A DNA stretch of 64,000 nucleotides. Origin: Mesostigma viride (taxonomy: Eukaryota > Streptophyta > Mesostigmatophyceae > Mesostigmatales > Mesostigmataceae). The notes below the pieces were generated by a model. It did no database searches. It saw nothing but the letters and a program-made list of their open reading frames with translations, and was not told the DNA's origin. Both the position numbers and the translations under genes were made by a program. Position 1 is the first letter of the stretch; each line of letters begins with the position of its first letter. Positions 21,400 through 31,693 of this stretch are shown here, piece after piece. Location: NCBI GenBank assembly GCA_009746045.1, contig RPFO01000648.1, positions 526,734-590,733 on the forward strand. The letters are read 5' to 3'.

Positions 21400-21612
21400 T
21401 CCACTGTGCATTGCCTAGGTCCACTTCTGGTTGAAGGGCACCAGAACTTGTTTATTACACTATATGTTGAAGCCGACCGGACTTAGTAGACAGAGAGACA
21501 TAAAATATTTTTTGGCAGTCCCTGGCCGCCGCTTCCACTTGACCCGCATCTCCAACCTGGCCGCAGGCCGTACATCTGGAAACCGCGTCAGGAGCCATGG
21601 GAGGGCACATCC

Positions 21613-24600
21613 TTACCCTCCAGCTGGTGAAGCCCTAGCGTGTCCGCTAGAGTGCGCCTCACCGAAGTATGGCCGAAATCTACGGCCCAAAGTGACGACG
21701 CCAGTCACGGGGGGCAGTCTGCCCGCGAGGTCCCACACCACCTGGGGCACCCGCACCTGCAGGGCGCGGTGGAGCCCCACGTAATGGTCCACGGACGAAA
21801 ACTGGCGCCACCGGCCACGCTTTTGGATGTCCGCGATTGGTACCCCGCGCAGGTAGTCATGGGTGGCCCCCCCGTGGCGCATGCTGTAGGGTGAAAACAT
21901 CCCCCGCAAGCCAAGGAGGTCCCAGGCGGCGTGCCACCGCCGCAAGAAACGGCTGTAGCTGAGTGCGCCAAAGAGCAGCTCCTCGTGCGCCCGCCCAGCA
22001 CACAGGGCGCCAAGCAACGTGAGTGAAAGGGGCTCAACAACCACCACTGCCTGGGCCTGGCCCTTGGCTGTCTTGGGGTCGCGTAGCAGCAGCGCACCCT
22101 GGTTACTGGGCCCCAGGCGGAAGTCCCCGCGCAGAGCCACGTCCCCCACGCGAAGCTTGAACGCTTCTCCGATGCGCAAGTATTGCTGAAAAACAATGAT
22201 GCAGCAGCAGGCAGCTAATATCGAGCCTTGTGCACGAAGAATGTTTGCCACGAGGTACAGTAGCTGCCACGGGACGGGGTGAGGGCTCTGCACGGGAACT
22301 CGTCGCGCCCAGCCGGCCAGCAAGCGACGCGCCTCGTACCACCCCTTAATCTCGTTGGGGAAGTACAGCTGCAGCCCGCATAATGCGCGCACAACCATGG
22401 TCCGGCTTCCCCCTTCCTCATACACGCTGACCAGCCACTCACAAAAGACGCCTTCCGCCTCCGTCTTGGCCACGGGAGCGAGGGGTTGACCATACTCCAC
22501 GTACGCCCTCAGCGCTCGGTGATATGCAGCTAGCGTGCTGGGCTGCACAGTGGCCTCCAGCAATTCCTGCCGCCCATGTGGCCCCGGATTGCTCTCCACG
22601 TCGCCATCCGCAGTGAGGTTGCGCACCCATCGACCACGACTGGGCGCGTCGGCCGGGTTGCGCTCCGACCTCACATACACCCAGTGGTAGCGGGTGTTGC
22701 TGGCCAGCCCTAGCGCGATCGCCCGGCGGCACCAGGCGTTCAGCCGGTAGGACGACGAACGCCCTTTGACGAGCGCACCGACAACTGCCGAATTGTCCAC
22801 CAGCCGCACGTGACGTTGCTGCCAGTGAACCTGTGAGCGCAGGCCCCACTCGATCCCTTGCACAGCCGCACGAATCTCCTTCTCGTTGATGTGGGCCGAG
22901 GGATCGAGCCACCGGTGGGCAAGAGCGGTCCTCCACTGCGCCGCTGCCATGGCTCGGTGCTCAATCTCCCCTGTGCGCTCCACGCTGGCCGTCTCAGAGT
23001 CCACACAGAGCGTCTTCCAGCCCTTCCGCTCCCGACAGTTGGACAGGCCACGCACCGCAGGCGCCTCCCACCGGCTGTACACCACCCCAGAACCGTGGGT
23101 TGACGCATCAGTGGCCACCACGGTGCAGCTCAGGGGCTGGTCGCGCTGCGCATGCACCAGCGGGGCCAAGTCCATTGCAGCCTGGAGCTCTTCCCTTACA
23201 CTACCCCACAGCCGATAGCTCCAGCCCCGCTTGTGCACCAGGACTTGCTGCAGCAAGCGGTAGGCGTGAAACCAGATGGACAGTAGACCCCGACGCAGCA
23301 AGTGGACCCACACCCACCGTCCCAGCAACGAGGCCAGTTGGTGGTAAGTGGCCCGTCCACGCCCCAGCATTGCCTGCGTGTCGCGCACCAAGGCCGCCAT
23401 CCGGGCCGCGCTCGGCCGCATGGACCCGTCCTGGCAGAACTCAATCCCCAAGATTTCCACCGGGCGCCCCTCCTCAGCTCTCTCCACCTTCTTCTCGTTG
23501 ACCACCAACCCCTTGGGACCGTAGCTCTCCTCGCACGCCTTGGTGAGCACGGCGTTGGTCTCCTCCGCGCTCCGCCCATGGGTGACCCCCAGATCATCGA
23601 TCATGACCAGCTGAGCGGGATGTGGGGGATCCTCCGGCAGCAGCCGCCACGCTGCACTGGCTGCGCTCTCCACCAACTCCAGCCGGTCCATGCCATCCCC
23701 GCGCACTGTGCGCACCCCCATCAAGTGCATGGGATATGACAGCCCTCTCTTGGCATCGAGCACCCCGCCCCGTAGAGACAGTGCAGGTGGGCAACCTGTG
23801 CAAGGACCACCGAGTGGCTCCAGCCCATGACAAGGACCCGGAACCTGGGGTACAACTTTCGCCGTCGTCCCAGCTGGCCGACCTCATCGGACCACACGGG
23901 GGGCAGCGAGAAATAGGGGCGCCAGCTCTCAGGTACCTCGAACCGGTAATAGTAGGTGTCAAGGTCTGTCTTGCCCGAATAGCATGGCGCCCCCACACTC
24001 AGCTCAGCGACCTCGCCCAAGTTAGGCAGGTAACAGGTAGGCGGCTTGAGGAAGCGCCGGTTGCACGGCACCATATTCCCTATAAACCGCTGCCGTCGTT
24101 CGCTGGGCTCCACAACCCCGGGGTCTTTCTTGGGGACGGCAAAACAGCCGTTCACCACAGGGGCGCCTCCTCACTGTACTCGATCATCCGCGTCTCCGCC
24201 AGCCTGATGCTCAGTCGTGCGTACGCCGCATCGCTTGCACAACCATGAGACACCCGGCCCCGCCGCATCCACGCCCCCGCCTCCGCGTCGCATCTTTGTA
24301 GAATGTTGTTTATGTCCTCATACGTCCTCTGCCATGCCTCCGGCAGGCAGTCCAGCAGCTTGACACTACCTGCAGCTCCTCCTTTTGGCAGTGCCAGCCT
24401 CTCCGGGTCAATAATTTCGTATTGACCGCCCGGCCCGTATGGCGCGGGCTCTGCGTCCCCCGTGTCTGTCGCCTCCGCTACGGCGGTAAGCCGGCGGTTG
24501 TAGACGCGGGCAGCATCCTCCATCCCTTGTAGGGCGGCCCTTTGGGCGACGGTGCAGGGGCTCGCAGTAATAGCCTGCTGCTGCACCGCCGGTCCACCGG

Positions 24601-24774
24601 ACCGTTCCCGGGTCCTGCCCCACAGCCAGTTCAGGCCCCTTGTGGCCCGCTCTTGACACCGCAGCCTTGCTCTGGCACGCAGAGCGCGCTGCAGCCTGCG
24701 GTTGGATCGCAGGCGGCTGCGGTCGAGCGGGGGGACCATCTTCACTGGCAGCGGGAGCACACCCCTGCCCCTCA
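21613..24774 (-). CDS. P2b ORF2: RT-RNase H-2A-tyrosine recombinase (frameshifted)
   Basis: It has the same domain order as P2a. The N-terminal segment is in the expected frame here (GVLPLPVKMVPPLDRSR, possible start Met near 24738). The two internal frame breaks (near 24160 and 23750) are identical to P2a, each one base short in a C or G run. RT (TDLDTYYYRF, MIDD), RNase H, 2A and recombinase motifs are all visible. Near 21710 P2b has six G where P2a has seven, so its C-terminus runs on past the natural end to 21613. Confidence 0.85.
21628..21661 (-). ncRNA. P2b 3' hairpin
   Basis: It has the same sequence and fold as in P2a: CTAGC/GCTAG inner stem, GCACT internal loop. Confidence 0.6.
22579..22602 (-). 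other. 2A ribosome-skipping motif in P2b ORF2
   Basis: DVESNPGP is identical to P2a and in frame between RNase H and the recombinase. Confidence 0.88.
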
Positions 24775-25512
24775 CTTGTCCTTTTTGGCCGCCGCCGCCG
24801 CCGCCGATGCCAGCTCCGCCTCCTGGCGAGCCGCCTTCCGCGCTGCCCGGGCTGCTGCGCTTCCAATAGTACTGCCCTCCACCAGTGGCAGCAGGTGCAT
24901 CGCCCCGTTGTTCCAGCCGCTGGTCTTCTCCACCATGAGGAACGCCTCGACCACACGCGCCAGGTACTCGAAGCAGGCCAGCTCCGTCACCACATCCTCC
25001 CCCAGCTCTTGGATGGCCACATCCAGAATGTAGGTCAGGTTGTTGCACACCAGATGGTGCGTGCTGTTCTTCCACCCGCGGGGGGCTCCCGGTGCAGCCC
25101 CAACGCCCTCCTGCTCCTTGCGAAGGGCCAAGCGGGCCTGCAGGCTCCCGTGCGCGACCTGGCGCGCATCCAGCACCTGCAGCGGCAGCACCCTGTCGTC
25201 GCGGTCCTTGACCAACAGGCGCCAGGCCACTTTGAAAGCTCGCCGGGGGAGACGCACCCCCTTGGTGGTTCGGCGCAGGTCTCTCTCCCTCACACGCTCC
25301 CGCGATCGACGCGAGCTCCGCTGGGAGGAGTCCCGACTCGTGCTCCGGCTGCTGGACCGCTGCCGCTCCTTGCGACGCTCGCGGGAGCGATCCCGACGCC
25401 CCTTGGGCTCCGCAGAACGGCCCCTGCCATGCCCACGTCGCTCCCGGGACTTGTCGCGGCGCGACCGAGCGCCACCCCTGCCCCTGCCACGGCCTCTGCT
25501 CTCGCTGTCGGA

Positions 25513-25565
<53 letters not shown>

Positions 25566-26286
25566 GACTCTCGTCGCTCCCACTGCTGGTGTCTGTCGAG
25601 CCTGGGCTGCTCCCGCGCCGCGCGCGTCTCTTCTCCTGGCGCTTGCTCTTCGGATGGCCCTTGCCCCCCTTGTCCTCGCGCTGGCTCTTCCCTTTCCTCG
25701 CGTCCCTCCTCTTCCCCCGCGCCAGGGCTTGCAACTCCGCTCCGATGAGCTCGCGGACGCCCGCCAGAAGGGCAGCATTCTCTGCCAGCTTTCGGTTCCT
25801 GCCCTGAGACTTCTTTCCCTTGGCGCGAGCAGCAGCAGGGGCCAGCTGCTCGCGCGCGTCCAAAAAATCCTCAGAGCTCGTCGCGTCCTCCTCTTCCTCG
25901 TCGGTGCCGTTGCTGGGAGGATCCTTTCGGGTCCTTTCGCCCCTGGCTGGACCAGTCTTCCCCTTGCCCCCAGTGGCCACTGGGGGCTTCTTCATCTCTA
26001 GAGTAATGGCCTTGCACAACATGGAACCCATGTCGGAATCACTTGACCCCTCACTAATCTGGAGCCCTGCAGTCTTGAGAAACTGTCCCAAGGATGTCAA
26101 ACGACCCTCAGACATAGTAGTAAGCCTTTGGGCCCAGTTTGGACCGAGATACTCAGTCAAGAACTTCAAAGTCGTTAACAGCTCCTTGCCCCCCTGAAAA
26201 TACGATTTTTTCACATTTAATAAGAAATCTCGGTCTACTGCCTCAAGGGTGGTGTCTTCGTGATCACTAGCCATTATAGAATTCAA
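24772..26286 (-). CDS. P2b ORF1, intact 504-aa Gag-like protein with Ser/Arg-rich domain
   Basis: This is an open frame of 504 codons from ATG at 26286 (MNSIMASDHED; the second Met matches P1). The N-terminal 110 residues are predicted helical (YLGPNWAQRLTTMSEGRLTSL). An acidic patch (DEEEEDATSSEDF) and a Lys/Arg-rich basic region follow. Next is a Ser run encoded by AGC triplets (about 25505-25562), then an RS/RE/RD-rich stretch of about 80 residues (RDRSRERRKERQRSSSRSTS) like the RS domains of splicing factors. The C-terminal 150 residues, conserved with P1, end AAAAAKKDK. The expected role is RNA binding and particle formation. The RS domain suggests nuclear targeting or phospho-regulation. 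No zinc knuckle is seen. Confidence 0.82.
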
Positions 26287-26515
26287 AGATGAAGAAATTT
26301 CTCACAACTAGGCTCAATATTCCGCAATCTTGGAGACTGAGAAAAATTTCGGACTGAAAATTTGTCACTCAGTTCTACCTTGCGGACTTTTACTCCCGTT
26401 GCGCAAACCCGTCAAAACTTGGTGCGAAAACCGTCAAAATGTTGTCGGCTATTGTCTCACGATTAGTTTGACACCAACTTTGTCAAAAACGGTGAAGTAT
26501 TGCTCTAGTTGTGTT

Positions 26516-27034
26516 GAAAACTGATAAGCTGGCTTGGCAGCCATCACCACCTTGAAATACATCGCATCAACGTTGCATCCGTGACACACGCAAGTGCGGC
26601 GCCCCGCTGGCGCGGCGCTCCATGTAAGAATGACCTCAGAATACTACTGTACTAGATCTAGGACCCTGATACTACTTTTTTCAACATTGTACTACATTTT
26701 TATGATGTCACACATGTTCTGTCATGCCAGAACCGTTCAGCAACCACCTGGCATATCTTGAGGGTCCCTGGATACTAGTTGAAGTAGATTGAACTCGTTT
26801 GAACTAGTTTGAACTAGTTTGTACTACCTGTACTAACTTTGAACTAGTTCGAACTACATCTGAGGCCCATCCAAGGCTGTCAGACCCTCCAGAGAGGGCG
26901 TGGCCACCCCGTTTGGCTCCCGCATGTCGACTTGCACCACTGGGCAACGGTGTAGCGCCTCCAAGGTAGCGGCGCACCTCCATCCCTCCGCTCCCCCAGG
27001 CAAAATCAGGGAATCCCGATCGTAAGATCAATCA
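26516..27034 (-). repeat. P2b A1 repeat (5' terminal)
   Basis: This 519-bp repeat has the same length and the same extra block as the A2 copy of this element. Confidence 0.85.
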
Positions 27035-27087
27035 GGCGGCCACTGTGGCAGCTGTGAACAAAGTCAAGCATTCCCAGATTATCAACG

Positions 27088-27422
27088 TCTGCAAACTGCT
27101 GGGTCAACCTAATCCCTATGACGGGACCAATCCCAGCCTCTGGAAACCTCTTCAAGTGAGAGTGTGTGCCATGTTTGCAGGACTGGGCATGCTGGATGAC
27201 CTCCTGGGGAATGGCACCCTGGATCCAGAACGCCAAGCTGCTGGCTATGCTGGGCTAACCCTGATTTTTTATGGGAAGCTCCTCCTGGGCATCGCACAAC
27301 TAGAGGAGCGCACCTGCAACGCCGCGTGGAAGTGGATCTGCGACCACTGTGAGCAGCCAGAACACACTGTCTCTTTCCTCAATGATCTCCGCCGGCAACT
27401 GCAAGCGTCCTGGACATGTTGA
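27088..27422 (+). pseudogene. C1 gag, continued after P2b
   Basis: It continues the gag reading frame (VCKLLGQPNPYDGTNPSLW) for about 110 codons to a TGA at 27420-27422. The pattern of Trp-containing helices resembles the gag of Copia elements. In the next frame CKRPGHVESHC follows, the last three ligands (C-x4-H-x4-C) of a zinc knuckle. The original Gag has therefore been shortened and shifted here. All pol domains are missing downstream. Confidence 0.7.
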
Positions 27423-27591
27423 GTCCCATTGCTGGGAACTCTACCCCGCCTTACGACGCGCTAGGGCACCCATGGGCTCCACGCCTCGGGCTCATCTCAC
27501 GGAGGGCCCCCTCCCCACGGACACTCCTGGTACTCCACAGGCTTCTTCTGACGTGAACGCCAGTGATGTACCTCTGTTTTATGGTTTCTGA

Positions 27592-27866
27592 CCTGGCCTG
27601 GGAGGCCTTGGTCCCCTGAACTAGAACTTGTTTGCTACGTTACTCAATGGGTACTGGCCTGATCAACCAACTTCCTTTTACAAGTAACTATGCTCTTCTA
27701 GTTCCCTCAGGTGCGCTTTTCCAGTCCTAGTGGCTGGCCACCTTAGCCATTTCTGAGAATGCCCACCTGTGTCGGGCAAGGGGGGTGTCTGTTTTGCCCC
27801 ACACATGTAAAGGGTGCATTGGTCCTGCACAGTAGCAGGTCACCCTGTTATCATGCTGTCAGTAGT
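27592..27866 (+). other. C1 3' untranslated region
   Basis: There is no ORF. It runs from the end of the gag remnant to the purine tract. Confidence 0.5.
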
Positions 27867-27874
27867 AAGGGGGG
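27867..27874 (+). promoter_or_regulatory. C1 polypurine tract
   Basis: The run aagggggg abuts the 3' LTR start and is the expected plus-strand primer site. Confidence 0.7.
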
Positions 27875-28506
27875 TGTTTGGAATCATACACTGACCCCAT
27901 GAATAGGACGCCGTTGGCGGTAATGGGAAATTACTATTAGGCGTCTAGCACTAGTGTTTTATATAGGGTACCGTTGGCGGTAATGGGATATTACTATTAG
28001 GTTACCCGAATCGTTGGCAAACAGACAGTACTACTAAGCATATCACATCTGTACTTGTACAATCCGTAAAGATTCCCTAGCTGTTCCTCGCAGGAATCTT
28101 CTCGCAAGAATCACAAGTGTATATATACAATATATGCCAAATGGCAACCTGTAAATACTGTTAGTCTAGATTCTTTACTTGCGTTATAGATTCTTTAGTT
28201 GCGTTATTGTGTGTTTGCCACCTGGAGCTCATTCTTACATAGTACTTTGTGTGTTGACATCTGGAGCTCGTAGGTTCACTCTGAATTCGAACACGGAATC
28301 TACAGAATCTTCCGTTTAGTATAAAAGTAAACTAACTTTCTAATTCCAAGTACCGTTCAAGCACCGCTCATGCAATCAACACCTCATCCGTCCTCACTTG
28401 TCGGTCATTGTGTGTCGTGTACGTTTTTGTGTGTTTACTGTGTAAGTGTAAAGGTCTTCAAGACCGTAACTTTACTCCGATTCCAGCTGAATGTTTTATT
28501 TTAACA
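27875..28506 (+). repeat. C1 3' LTR, complete (632 bp)
   Basis: It begins TGTTTGG and ends TTAACA, uninterrupted. It shows the empty site of X (gtgtaaaggtc). Two copies of cgttggcggtaatggga lie near 27912 and 27971. Confidence 0.88.
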
Positions 28507-28511
28507 GTACA

Positions 28512-29021
28512 GTCTACTTCAAACTACTTCAAACTAGTTCATTCTAGTTCAAACCAGTGCTGACGTGCTTCGGCGTAGCACTGGACGCTCAGGAGGTGAA
28601 CGGACCTACTGGGGTGTAGTAGACCAAGACTAAACGTAGTACAATGTCAAAAGAATTAGTAGGGATGGGTTCCTTGTAGTACAACTGGCCAAGGGTGCTT
28701 TTGGCGCCAAAACCAGGTGTACCGGACTTGCATCCGCCACAGTGGGCAAGTACGCTGCCACTTCGCATGGTGTACGAATATTGTATGGGTCACGGAATTG
28801 TGTTTCGACCCGAATTAGAAGGACCTGGGCCGCCGCCGGCCCAAGTCTGAGAAAAAGTGCTGGCATATGACCAGCCGAGGTGTGCCTGTGCTGGTATTCG
28901 CTTTTATTAGCCCACCCAACCCACCCTGAGGGAAGTGAGATGGCAGCATCAGCTGGCTGGGGGGGCCTGCAGATGCTTTATTCACCAATTATGCGACTTT
29001 GGTCCAAGAGTCTCTTGTGCG
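28512..29021 (+). mobile_element. N0 element, 3' part (rest of A2, truncated B2)
   Basis: A2 continues from the C1 target site to about 28911. A C-rich joint (cccacccaacccaccc) and B2 follow. B2 stops after 91 bp (ttgtgcg), directly at the hexanucleotide array. Confidence 0.8.
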
Positions 29022-29292
29022 CACGCCCACGCCCACGCCCATGCCAACGCCCACGCCCACGCCCACGCCCACGCCCACGCCCACGCCCACGCCCACGCCC
29101 ACGCCCACGCCCACGCCCACGCCCACGCCCACGCCCACGCCCACGCCCACGCCCACGCCCACGCCCACGCCCACGCCCACGCCCACGCCCACGCCCACGC
29201 CCACGCCCACGCCCACGCCCACGCCCACGCCCACGCCCACGCCCACGCCCACGCCCACGCCCACGCCCACGCCCACGCCCGCGCCTGCGCCC
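29022..29292. repeat. Hexanucleotide array (ACGCCC)n, about 44 units
   Basis: An almost perfect GCCCAC array with a few variants at both ends. It is open in several frames on both strands only because the unit contains no stop codon. It starts exactly at the truncated N0 end. Confidence 0.95.
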
Positions 29293-29494
29293 ACCCTAGC
29301 CTCACCCCTACTCCAAGCCACAAATGCACCGTAAGCCACAGCCAGAAGTACAGCACAGCAGCGACAATTGCAGACTTAGCCCAGACACACACCTACCCGC
29401 GTCAATGCCCCTGCCCAGAGACTCGCGGCCTCATCCCATCCCCCTGCACAAACAGTTCCCAAACAAAAGAAAAGGCAAACCAAAGGAACAAGAG
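29293..29494. other. Unassigned sequence between the array and N2
   Basis: C/A-rich single-copy sequence with no supported gene. The last 13 bp before the N2 body (29483-29495) recur at 32741-32753. Confidence 0.5.
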
Positions 29495-31589
29495 TGGTTG
29501 ATCTCCCTCGATCTGGATTCCCTGATTTGTCGGGGCGGAGGGAGCGAAGGAGGCGAGGGACGCCGCTGGGTGACAGCACATATAAAAAATAAATAGAGCA
29601 TTTAATATTTTATAATAGGCCCTGGTCTTTTATAAGGGGCAGTAGTCACAATGTATAAGGGCCCTGGAATTTAATAAGGGGCGCCAGTGTGGTGGTACGA
29701 GAACTGCCCTCTAATAGGGTGAAAGTCCGTACAAGTAACTTGTAAACTAGTTCTAAGTACTTGGATGTTGTTCCAAGTACTTCACTTGGCCTACAGGGTA
29801 GTACAGTCTACTTCAATCTACTTCAAACTAGTTCATTCTAGTTCAAACCAGTGCTGACGTGCTTCGGCGTAGCATTGGACGCTCAGGAGGTGAACGGACC
29901 TACTGGGGTGTAGTAGACCAAGACTAAACGTAGTACAATGTCAAAAGAATTAGTAGGGATGGGTTCCTTGTAGTACAACTGGCCAAGGGTGCTTTTGGCG
30001 CCAAAACCAGGTGTACCGGACTTGCATCCGCCACAGTGGGCAAGTACGCTGCCACTTCGCATGGTGTACGAATATTGTATGGGTCACGGAATTGTGTTTC
30101 GACCCGAATTAGAAGGACCTGGGCCGCCGCCGGCCCAAGTCTGAGAAAAAGTGCTGGCATATAACCAGCCGAGGTGTGCCTGTGCTGGTATTCGTTTTTA
30201 TTAGTGGTGACGGCCAGCCATGGTGGCTGGCAATGATTTAAACGAATGCAAAAGGCCTCCCCGAGTCCGGGGGGGCTGGGAATGAATTTTATTTAGAGAC
30301 GCGCGACGGTGGTCGGCGTCCAAGCGGTCGTTTGAGGGCCAGACGTTGAAAATCGGGGCAGAAATTGCGGATTTAGTGCCGAAATCTGCGGTAGGGTGCC
30401 GGCAATCTTTTTCGGCCTTAACTGACCTGGGACGAGGCGAATAAAGGTTGCTTGGACCTGTTTCGATGGTCCTAAACGACGAGCAAAGGTGGCCGGCTGC
30501 TGTCCCGTCGTTTGAGGGGTGGGCATAGAAATTTTGACCCGAAATTGAGTCGCAAGGCCGGAAAGTGCGGTAAGGGAACGAAAATTCTATTTCGGCCCTG
30601 GGCGTGCTTGTTCGAGCTGTTTTACGTTTGATACTGCCTTGCACGATGACCCTCAACGACGAGCAGTGTAAAAAATATAGTAGGCTGCAATGCCGGCTGC
30701 CCAAGATCTGAATGCGGCATCATTAGCTATCTTTGGCTCTCGGGGCTTTGCGGGCAGGGCATACCGCGTCACAGCCCGATGGCTTTGATGGAGCGGGTCG
30801 GCTGGTCCATTACGTGATGGTAACGTGAAAAAGAATATGTGGAGCCGAATTTTATGGGGAAAACCGGTGGCATGAGGAGCGCTGGGTGTGGCTCCCTGGA
30901 TTTTATTTCTCGAGAGCTTACGTGGTGGTAAGGCGGCTCGGCGGCCTTGGGCCAGTGGTGGCCGGTTGGGGGAGGTGCCTTTCTTGACGGCTTTGGGGAG
31001 CTAAGGACTGTGGTGTTTTGGAACTGGGGGGAGGCAAAATGAGCGGCCTACGTAAAAAGACTTTTGGGCGCTGCCAGGCTGGAACCCTGAGAGCTTTGGG
31101 ATGACATCTGTAATGGCATCCAAGAGGTGGCAATTTTAATGGGGGGAGCCTGGTGAGACCGGCTGGTTTTGACGGTTGTGAGGGCTAAGAGCAGGGGCGC
31201 TTGCTCAAGATAGCCTAAGTGACCGGCTAGCTGTCCTGAGAATGGAATGGAGATTACACCTTGCTATGTATGCCGCCGGCAGCCCTCTAGGGCGAGTACC
31301 TGGGGATGCTTGCACCCCGGGTTACGCCCTGCAAACAGAGGGCTGTGACCGTAGCGGCAGCTTGTGGCATGTGACTTTTGGCGAGTCGCTGGGCCATAGC
31401 ACTGGATCGTGACAGTTATGGCATGAGGAGCGCGAGGAGGATGGTGTAGGGTGGAAGTTGGCAGACGTGCCAGCTATTTTCGCTGGACGAGGAGGGGGAA
31501 AGGTGTGGGGGATTGATTGACCGTACCTTTGGTTGGACGCTGTTCTCTCCTATCCAAGGGGGATGAAGGCATTGTTTGAGACTTCGCTA

Positions 31590-31625
31590 GTGGGGCGCAC
31601 TCCAGCAGACAAGCTGGGGCCCCAC
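31590..31625 (+). ncRNA. N2 3' hairpin a
   Basis: GTGGGGC/GCCCCAC outer stem, CCAGC/GCTGG inner stem, loop agacaa, GCACT internal loop. Confidence 0.6.
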
Positions 31626-31655
31626 TGTTGGTGACAGGCTTCCCCGCGACCAGTA

Positions 31656-31693
31656 AGTGAGGGGCACTCTAGCAGTCATGCTAGGCCTTCACT
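31656..31693 (+). ncRNA. N2 3' hairpin b
   Basis: AGTGAGGG/CCTTCACT outer stem, CTAGC/GCTAG inner stem, loop agtcat, GCACT internal loop. Confidence 0.6.

Larger units (their letters stand above)
20833..27034 (-). mobile_element. P2b: PAT/DIRS-like retrotransposon inserted in the C1 gag
   Basis: On the - strand: A1 (27034-26516), intact ORF1, ORF2 (frameshifted), hairpin, polyadenylation block, A2 (21399-20881), C-rich tail (20880-20833). A1 and A2 are both 519 bp. The flanks are a 53-bp exact direct duplication of gag (20780-20832 and 27035-27087). Next to the duplication P2b has 11 bp (cttccacttga) absent from P2a. With the following ccc they match 14 bp of its own interior near 21535. Confidence 0.85.
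5075..28506 (+). mobile_element. C1: Copia-type LTR retrotransposon with gag only, carrying three younger insertions
   Basis: An LTR starting TGTTTGG at 5075 is preceded by gtaca (5070-5074). The matching 3' LTR ends in TTAACA at 28506 and is followed by gtaca (28507-28511), a 5-bp target duplication. A primer binding site follows the 5' LTR at 19980 and a purine tract precedes the 3' LTR. Apart from inserted elements the internal region holds only a Gag ORF and the end of a zinc knuckle. No protease, integrase, RT or RNase H remains, as in terminal-repeat gag-only derivatives. The element disrupts A2 of N0. X lies in its 5' LTR and P2b in its gag. Confidence 0.85.

Noticed and set aside
21613-21705. 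Extra C-terminal domain on the P2b recombinase
   Set aside because: P2a has one more G at 13239-13246 and ends like P1, so the P2b extension is a frameshift read-through.
24640-26001. A 453-codon + strand ORF with a poly-Ala run over P2b
   Set aside because: It is the antisense shadow of the CAG run and ORF1 of P2b, which has clear homology to P2a and P1.
28880-29501. Long ORFs in many frames across the ACGCCC, TGCCCC and CGCCAA arrays
   Set aside because: Stop-free hexanucleotide units make every frame open. These are simple repeats.
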